Position numbers and translations under genes: made by a program. From contig DXZC01000076.1 of assembly GCA_019415505.1 (NCBI GenBank), positions 1 to 10,035 of the forward strand: a stretch of DNA of 10,035 nt, given 5' to 3'. Below the pieces are notes generated by a model. It did no database searches and was not told the origin of the DNA. It saw only the letters and a list, made by a program, of their open reading frames with translations. Source of the stretch: Peptococcaceae bacterium. GTDB lineage: Bacteria > Bacillota > Dehalobacteriia > UBA7702. This document shows, piece by piece, positions 5,731 to 10,035 of this stretch (position 1 is the stretch's first letter; the number at the start of each line of letters is the position of its first letter).

Positions 5731-6414
5731 ATGCAAAAAATCCTCATTGTCGAAGATGAAGAGAATATTGCCCGTTTTGTGGAGCTGGAACTAAAGTACG
5801 AGGGCTATGAAATTGATAAAGCCTATGACGGCAGGGAAGGTTTTAATAAGATTAAGGAGCATGATTATGACTTGATATTGTTAGATATCATGCTCCCGGT
5901 CTTAAACGGCATGGAAATACTTCGCCGGATACGTCAATTCTCCGATACCCCCGTTATCATGCTAACCGCCAGAGACAGCGTAGTGGATAAAGTCTCTGGT
6001 TTAGACGGCGGCGCGGACGACTATATCACCAAGCCTTTTGCCATAGAGGAATTACTCGCCCGCATCCGCGCAGTGTTGCGTGGCCGGGAGGCTGATAAGG
6101 GTAACGGCAAAAGCCGCGTATTAACAGTTGGTAAACTCTCTCTGGATATCGACAGGCGCATAGTTAAAGTAGGGGATTCGGAAGTTGAGCTTACTAAGCG
6201 GGAATTTGATCTCTTGCAATATCTCATGGCCAATAAAAATTTAGTACTTTCCCGTGATACCCTTTTAGAGAACGTCTGGGGCTTTGACTATTATGGCGAA
6301 ACCAACGCCGTAGACGTCTATGTTCGCTACTTGAGGAGTAAAATTGAGGAACCATTTGGCCTAAAGGTCATAACCACGGTACGTGGGGTAGGTTATGTAA
6401 TTAAGGATGAGTAA
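5731..6414 (+). CDS. OmpR/PhoB-family response regulator
   Basis: A 227-residue DNA-binding response regulator of normal length. The receiver domain (2-115) has the acidic pocket E8-D9, phosphoacceptor D52 (LILLDIMLPVLNG), T79 (MLTARD) and K101 (ITKPF). The winged-helix DNA-binding domain (about 130-225) has the typical ELTKREFDLLQYLMANKN, the recognition-helix region NAVDVYVRYLRSKIE and the C-terminal hairpin ITTVRGVGYVI. It should be phosphorylated by the kinase encoded immediately downstream. The ribosome binding site is weak (AAAGAA), and the start lies only 5 bases after the DUF4342 stop, so translation is probably coupled to that gene. The specific signal and target genes cannot be read from the sequence. 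Confidence 0.96.
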   Translation: MQKILIVEDEENIARFVELELKYEGYEIDKAYDGREGFNKIKEHDYDLILLDIMLPVLNGMEILRRIRQFSDTPVIMLTARDSVVDKVSGLDGGADDYITKPFAIEELLARIRAVLRGREADKGNGKSRVLTVGKLSLDIDRRIVKVGDSEVELTKREFDLLQYLMANKNLVLSRDTLLENVWGFDYYGETNAVDVYVRYLRSKIEEPFGLKVITTVRGVGYVIKDE

Positions 6415-7906
6415 ACACAATAGACGAAAAAAACGCAAGGAACATCGAAATAATGATTTTTCCCTGGTTGTAAAAATGAACAGCCGCCTTTTATGGCGTC
6501 TGTTTAGTCTTTTTTTGAACCTGGACATTATTTTTACCTTGCTTTTTTCTTTTTTCATCATTTACAAAGCTGAAACGGGCTTTACAGATATATATCAGGC
6601 GGCAGAATTATCCGTCTCCCAATCTGCCACAGGAGAGGAAACTGAATTTGTCCCGCCAGAGTTGTACGCCGGATATAGCTGGGAACAAGGTCCAAGGCCC
6701 CAGGGTTGGCAGATACCCCAGGCTATAATTTCCGCCGCAAATTCTGTGCTGTCCGATAGCCCCCGCTATTTTTATCTCTCCTCTGAGCCGGCAGAGGGAG
6801 TATTTGAAAATTTAACCGGCTTATCCTATGGCATATATAACGATGGTTTAATCCTGAGCTATGACATTGGCAAGGATTTTCGCCTGCTGGCCTTTATTCT
6901 CTCGGTCATTTTAGTTATAGAGGGTTTAATTTTCCTCTCCAACATAAGCTCAGGCGCTAAATTAATACGCAGCTCTTTAAAACCTATTTATGAAATTGAA
7001 CAGGCGGCCCGCACTCTGAATGACGCTACCTCACTTTCGGAATTGACAGCTCTCACCGGTCGTATTAACATGATAGAGGCGCAAAACCTAAGCAGCCGCT
7101 TGTCGGTAGATTCAGCCCAGGAGGAGTTAAAAGGTTTATCCGATGCTATTAACGATTTATTAGAACGCATAGAGGAAGCCTACCGGTCCCAAGCTAGATT
7201 TGTTTCTGACGCCTCCCATGAGTTGCGAACGCCTATATCGGTTATTCAAGGCTATGTCAATCTTTTGGATCGCTGGGGAAAAAACGATCCCAAGACCCTG
7301 CAAGAATCTATTGACGCGATAAAAAATGAGGCTGACAATATGAAGGACCTCATTGAGCAGCTCTTATTTTTGGCTAGAGGCGATAATGAGGCCATGGTTA
7401 TCCACCCTGAAGTATTTAACCTTGCTCTACTTGTTGAGGAAGTCTATCAGGAAAGCCAAATGATAGATCCAAACCATGAGATTATCTTTAAAGGCAGCGG
7501 CAGCAAAATTAATGTGGAAGGGGATATACAGCTCATTAAACAGGCTTTGCGTATATTCGTGGATAACAGCATTAAATACACGCCGGGCGGCGAGAAAATA
7601 ACAGTGGCGGTAACCCAAATAAAAGACGAGGCCAGGGTTACAATTCAGGATAACGGTATTGGCATGGTACCTGACGATCTACCTTATATATTTGACCGTT
7701 TTTATCGCTCTGATGATAGCAGAGCTCGAAAAACAGGCGGCACCGGCCTAGGGCTTTCCATAGCCAAGTGGATTGTACATCGCCACGGTGGTCATATGGA
7801 AGTAATGAGTCGGAAAGATTTTGGTACGCGCATAACTGTAGTGCTGCCTTTAAATAAAGACGAGCAGACAAGCGGTTCTGAACAGCCCACTTCGTCTCCC
7901 CGGTGA
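6407..7906 (+). CDS. Membrane sensor histidine kinase
   Basis: A 499-residue kinase. The N-terminus is strongly basic (residues 4-14), then TM1 at about 29-53, an extracytoplasmic sensor of about 105 residues (54-158) with no recognised domain, and TM2 at 159-180. A HAMP-like linker (about 180-260) follows. The HisKA domain has H271 in FVSDASHELRTPISVIQG. The ATP-binding domain has the N box with N387 (VDNSIKYTPGG), G1 box DNGIGM (415-420), F box PYIFDRFYRSDD (426-437) and G2 box GGTGLGLS (444-451). The tail is short and polar. The start overlaps the regulator stop by 8 bases (ATGAGTAA), and AAGG sits directly against the ATG, too close for normal use, so coupling is likely; M24 is a weaker alternative start. 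It is the partner of the preceding regulator and the last gene of the run. Confidence 0.96.
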   Translation: MSKHNRRKKRKEHRNNDFSLVVKMNSRLLWRLFSLFLNLDIIFTLLFSFFIIYKAETGFTDIYQAAELSVSQSATGEETEFVPPELYAGYSWEQGPRPQGWQIPQAIISAANSVLSDSPRYFYLSSEPAEGVFENLTGLSYGIYNDGLILSYDIGKDFRLLAFILSVILVIEGLIFLSNISSGAKLIRSSLKPIYEIEQAARTLNDATSLSELTALTGRINMIEAQNLSSRLSVDSAQEELKGLSDAINDLLERIEEAYRSQARFVSDASHELRTPISVIQGYVNLLDRWGKNDPKTLQESIDAIKNEADNMKDLIEQLLFLARGDNEAMVIHPEVFNLALLVEEVYQESQMIDPNHEIIFKGSGSKINVEGDIQLIKQALRIFVDNSIKYTPGGEKITVAVTQIKDEARVTIQDNGIGMVPDDLPYIFDRFYRSDDSRARKTGGTGLGLSIAKWIVHRHGGHMEVMSRKDFGTRITVVLPLNKDEQTSGSEQPTSSPR

Positions 7907-8049
7907 AATACAAGCCATAACCTACAGTGTCGTTGATGAGTAAACTTAGATTTTCCCCCGCGATATCAATGCTTCCCAAAAGCTATTAGCCCCTAATATT
8001 ACGGTTTTTTTCCACATTGATTTATGGCAACCAAAAGTATTGGATTACT

Positions 8050-8075
8050 GCCAGCGCCTCAAGGCGCTGGCTTTT
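8050..8075 (+). terminator. Strong terminator after the kinase gene
   Basis: GCCAGCGCC (8050-8058) pairs perfectly with GGCGCTGGC (8063-8071) around a TCAA loop and is followed by TTTT. This 9-bp GC-rich stem ends the rightward run. The 143 bases between the kinase stop and the hairpin contain nothing recognisable. A minor hairpin, GCTTTT/AAAAGC (8070-8086), overlaps its tail. Confidence 0.8.
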
Positions 8076-8089
8076 ACTATAAAAGCTCC

Positions 8090-8128
8090 GAAAATAAAAG
8101 CTCACAACTCCCCTAAGGGAGTTGTGAG
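8090..8128 (-). terminator. Terminator of the sigma/anti-sigma operon
   Basis: CTCACAACTCCC (8101-8112) and GGGAGTTGTGAG (8117-8128) form a perfect 12-bp stem with a CTAA loop. Read leftward, the stem is followed by CTTTTATTTTC, a T-rich tail. It lies 23 bases past the leftward stop codon. Read rightward, the nearest T run (TTTTTT near 8140) is 11 bases away, so rightward use is doubtful. Confidence 0.75.
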
Positions 8129-8151
8129 TTAGCAAATAGTTTTTTGCAACC

Positions 8152-8898
8152 TTATTGGTCAATAACCTCTTTGGCCATAGCCAGAAAATCATCTTGGGTT
8201 AGGGAGGAATCAAAGGCCAGTATATCATAGGTTATGCCGTCCTGTACCCAAACAACGGACTGAACTTGCTGAATACTTACTTCACTGGTGCCAAAGGAAA
8301 AGATATATTTACCTGACTTTTCGTCCTCTTTATCCTGGTCTGTCATTACATAGTCGCCCGGTACATATTTGTAGAGGGCTGAGCTGTAATAAAGGTCAAT
8401 ATCATTATATGTTTCTGTCACAGCATTATCTTCCGGTATATCACTGCTCCATTTGGATATATCTAAACTAACAATGTCATCTCCCTTTTGATAATCGCAG
8501 CGTATATCCTTATGCTTATCCACTACATTATCATCAGCGTCAACTCCCTTAGACGTGCCCACAGTGGCGCTATCAAAGGTATAGCCATTGCTAAATTCCG
8601 CCGGTATTTTAGGCACATAGTTTAAATCCTCCTGGAGCTGTTCCTCTGTGGGTAATTGGGTCAAAGTATCGGCAGGTGAACTAGAGCCAATCAATTTGGT
8701 AATGGGGCCCGTCGCTAACAGCCCTGTACCTAGGGCTAACACTACAACCAGGGCTACAACAGGTACTGCGAACCGTTTTTTTATTCTCATTTTCTCTTTC
8801 TCCTTTACATCAGGAAGCGAGGCTAAGGTCGCTTCGATTTTTTTATGAAAACTCTCTGGTGTTTGGGGAAAGGCTTTTTGCCATTTTTTTTGCTGCAT
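8152..8898 (-). CDS. Single-pass membrane protein, probable anti-sigma factor
   Basis: A 248-residue protein encoded 2 bases after the ECF sigma gene. Residues 1-42 are cytoplasmic and basic (with FHKKIEATLASLP, 17-29), a hydrophobic segment spans about 43-64, and the remaining 180 residues are extracytoplasmic. The C-terminal part (about 140-248) ends in SVVWVQDGITYDILAFDSSL (214-233) and a final helix, as in several Firmicute proteins paired with ECF sigma factors. There is no HxxxCxxC zinc anti-sigma motif, so if it restrains the sigma factor it does so through another short N-terminal region. The role is inferred from gene position and topology. GAAGGTGAG, inside the end of the sigma gene, serves as the ribosome binding site. 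Confidence 0.72.
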   Translation of the reverse strand: MQQKKWQKAFPQTPESFHKKIEATLASLPDVKEKEKMRIKKRFAVPVVALVVVLALGTGLLATGPITKLIGSSSPADTLTQLPTEEQLQEDLNYVPKIPAEFSNGYTFDSATVGTSKGVDADDNVVDKHKDIRCDYQKGDDIVSLDISKWSSDIPEDNAVTETYNDIDLYYSSALYKYVPGDYVMTDQDKEDEKSGKYIFSFGTSEVSIQQVQSVVWVQDGITYDILAFDSSLTQDDFLAMAKEVIDQ

Positions 8899-8900
8899 TA

Positions 8901-9368
8901 TTACTCACCTTCTTTTAAATAAGTTTTTAACGACTTGCGTCCTTTGGCAAGGCGGCTTTTTACAGTGCCTTGGGGAATCTTTAAAATTTCCTTGATTTCT
9001 AATGTAGAATATCCTTCTACATAATAGAGCACAACGGCAAGGCGTATTTTAGGGGGAAGCAGAGAAATCGCCTGATATAAATCAGTATAATTTTCACCTT
9101 CCGCCAAGGGAATATTTTCTACAGTTTCTAAAGCAACATTGCTTTTCTGCTGCCGCCTGGTTTTGTAACACTCGTTAATAACAATGCGAACCAGCCAAGT
9201 TTGAAAATATGCCTTGTTTTTTAAAGTATTTCTTTTTTTATAAGCCTTTAAAATACCTTCCTGTACCGCATCTTCTACATCCTGTTCCTGGCGCAAGATT
9301 GCTTTAGCAACCCTATATAATGTGGCTTCTCCCTGCAGCACTAAGGTGGTAAATGTCTCTTTATCCAA
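8901..9368 (-). CDS. ECF-type RNA polymerase sigma factor (TTG start)
   Basis: A 155-residue sigma-70 family protein containing only regions 2 and 4, as in ECF factors. Region 2 (about 9-75) has the core-binding/-10 segment QDVEDAVQEGILKAYKKRN and the F-Q-T-W-L-V-R-I-V-I-N-E-C motif (55-67). Region 4 (about 97-150) has LPPKIRLAVVLYYVEGYS and the helix-turn-helix IKEILKIPQGTVKSRLAKGR. The best start is TTG (9368-9366), with AAGGAAAGG eight bases upstream; no in-frame ATG fits this N-terminus, which aligns well with relatives that begin MDKETF. It directs polymerase to its own set of promoters when released by its regulator, probably the next gene. A candidate self-recognised promoter lies upstream. 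Confidence 0.93.
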   Translation of the reverse strand: MDKETFTTLVLQGEATLYRVAKAILRQEQDVEDAVQEGILKAYKKRNTLKNKAYFQTWLVRIVINECYKTRRQQKSNVALETVENIPLAEGENYTDLYQAISLLPPKIRLAVVLYYVEGYSTLEIKEILKIPQGTVKSRLAKGRKSLKTYLKEGE

Positions 9369-9394
9369 TGTACTAGCCTTTCCTTGACAAATTT

Positions 9395-9404
9395 GTAACG
9401 TTAC
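9395..9404. promoter_or_regulatory. Perfect 10-base palindrome in the sigma leader
   Basis: GTAACGTTAC is a perfect palindrome 27 bases upstream of the sigma start codon, downstream of the candidate promoter, so a repressor bound here could act as a roadblock. On the minus strand it lies within TGTAAGAC...GTAACG-rich sequence. It may also be chance. Confidence 0.25.
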
Positions 9405-9426
9405 TTTTTTTGTCTTACACTCTTTA

Positions 9427-9452
9427 GATACATTCTCAGCTAAAACGGTTCA
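9427..9452 (-). promoter_or_regulatory. Candidate ECF-type self promoter of the sigma operon
   Basis: On the minus strand, TGAACC followed by GTTTT (9452-9442) resembles the -35 element of ECF promoters, which share an AAC core. After a 15-base spacer lies GTATC (9431-9427), similar to CGTA/CGTC -10 elements. It lies about 60 bases before the TTG start. Self-regulation is usual for ECF factors; here it is inferred from the motif. Confidence 0.45.
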
Positions 9453-9556
9453 CTAATTTTAAAATATTTTTACCACAATTTTTAAGTTGTAATTATGAAG
9501 TATAGCATAAAAGCACAGTCTTTATCAATAAAACCCATAATTAAACCTGTTTAAGC

Positions 9557-9585
9557 TTTACCTTTCCAGTAAAATTTGTTATTAT
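9557..9585 (+). promoter_or_regulatory. Promoter of the radical SAM gene
   Basis: TTTACC (9557-9562, 4 of 6 matches), 17 bases, then TATTAT (9580-9585, 5 of 6). The predicted start near 9592 gives a leader of about 23 bases. The AT-rich run around 9580-9597 offers other possible -10 boxes. Confidence 0.5.
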
Positions 9586-9614
9586 TTATTTATTATAGAT
9601 AAATGGAGGCGGCA

Positions 9615-10035
9615 ATGAAAAAAAGCCACGCTCGAATTGAGGAGGTACTACCTCAAAGTATTGCAGAAAAGCATAATATAAAATCCGGCGATATTTTAAA
9701 GAGTATCAATGGCCGCGAATTGCGCGATATAATAGATTATCAATTACTTACTGCCGATAAAAAATTAACTTTAAAGCTGGAAAGCAAAGGCGATGAACGC
9801 GGTATAGAAATAACCAAGGACTATGAGGATGACCTGGGCCTGGGCTTTGAAGCCGCCGTATTTGACGGCATTCGCCGCTGCCAAAATAAATGTATATTCT
9901 GTTTTGTCGACCAAATGCCCAAGGGCCAACGGGATACCCTCTATGTTAAGGACGACGATTACCGCCTGTCCTTTCTCTACGGCAATTACGTCACCCTCAC
10001 AAACCTTAAGGAAGAGGATTTTCAGCGTATAATAG
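9615..10035 (+). CDS. PDZ/radical SAM DUF512 family protein, 3' end beyond the window
   Basis: The frame opens at ATG 9615 with GGAGG (9605-9609) five bases upstream and runs 140 codons to the right edge without a stop. Residues 5-60 form a PDZ-like domain (IEEVLPQSIAEKHNIKSGDI, then L-K-S-I-N-G-R). A linker leads to the radical SAM-type cluster motif C89-x3-C93-x2-C96 (RRCQNKCIFCFVDQMPKG), followed by the family's typical YVKDDDYRLSFLYGNYVTLT (110-129). These match the DUF512 family, normally about 430-450 residues, so roughly two thirds is missing. The reaction is unknown. In many Firmicutes this gene sits upstream of the ribosome-assembly GTPase gene der, which may therefore lie just past the edge. 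It is divergent from the sigma operon. Confidence 0.92.
   Translation, partial: MKKSHARIEEVLPQSIAEKHNIKSGDILKSINGRELRDIIDYQLLTADKKLTLKLESKGDERGIEITKDYEDDLGLGFEAAVFDGIRRCQNKCIFCFVDQMPKGQRDTLYVKDDDYRLSFLYGNYVTLTNLKEEDFQRII

Noticed and set aside
7638..7979. Minus-strand 113-residue frame at the end of the kinase gene
   Set aside because: It overlaps the conserved ATP-binding domain of the kinase on the other strand and resembles no protein I know.

Overview
The window looks like chromosomal DNA of an anaerobic, Clostridia-like Firmicute. The basis is AT-rich intergenic DNA, strong GGAGG-type ribosome binding sites, sigma-A-like promoters, a short-form S-adenosylhomocysteine hydrolase, a two-subunit class I (Fe-S) fumarase, DUF3786 and DUF4342 proteins, and a PDZ/radical-SAM/DUF512 protein. 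No species can be named from sequence alone. No transposase, integrase, phage gene, CRISPR array or rRNA was seen.

Layout, left to right. (1) 1-673, minus strand: the N-terminal 224 residues of an unrecognised exported protein with a signal peptide, a Pro/Gly/Asp linker and a heptad-like helix; it runs off the left edge. (2) 674-1596: a 0.9 kb AT-rich gap. It holds the promoter of the exported protein, many short dyads and repeats, and a convincing rightward promoter with a dyad on its -35 that leads only to a possible 17-residue peptide. (3) 1597-1672, minus strand: tRNA-Arg(CCG) with encoded CCA and its own terminator. The tRNA promoter is interlocked with the rightward promoter of the next operon. 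(4) 1750-5074, plus strand: DUF3786 protein, adenosylhomocysteinase (ahcY), and fumarase alpha and beta subunits, closely packed. (5) 5162-7906, plus strand: a DUF4342 membrane protein, an OmpR-type response regulator and a membrane sensor kinase, probably one transcription unit, ended by a strong terminator at 8050-8075. (6) 8152-9368, minus strand: an ECF sigma factor (TTG start) and a single-pass membrane protein that is probably its anti-sigma factor, with a terminator facing the previous operon and a candidate self-recognised promoter. (7) 9615 to the right edge, plus strand: the start of a PDZ-radical SAM DUF512 protein.

How the parts fit. The metabolic operon joins recycling of S-adenosylhomocysteine (the by-product of methylation) with reversible fumarate/malate interconversion. 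The two following modules, convergent on paired terminators, are both signal-transduction systems with a membrane component (DUF4342 with the two-component pair; ECF sigma with anti-sigma), so this part of the chromosome is rich in likely envelope sensing. The least explained parts are the exported protein and the 0.9 kb gap beside it.
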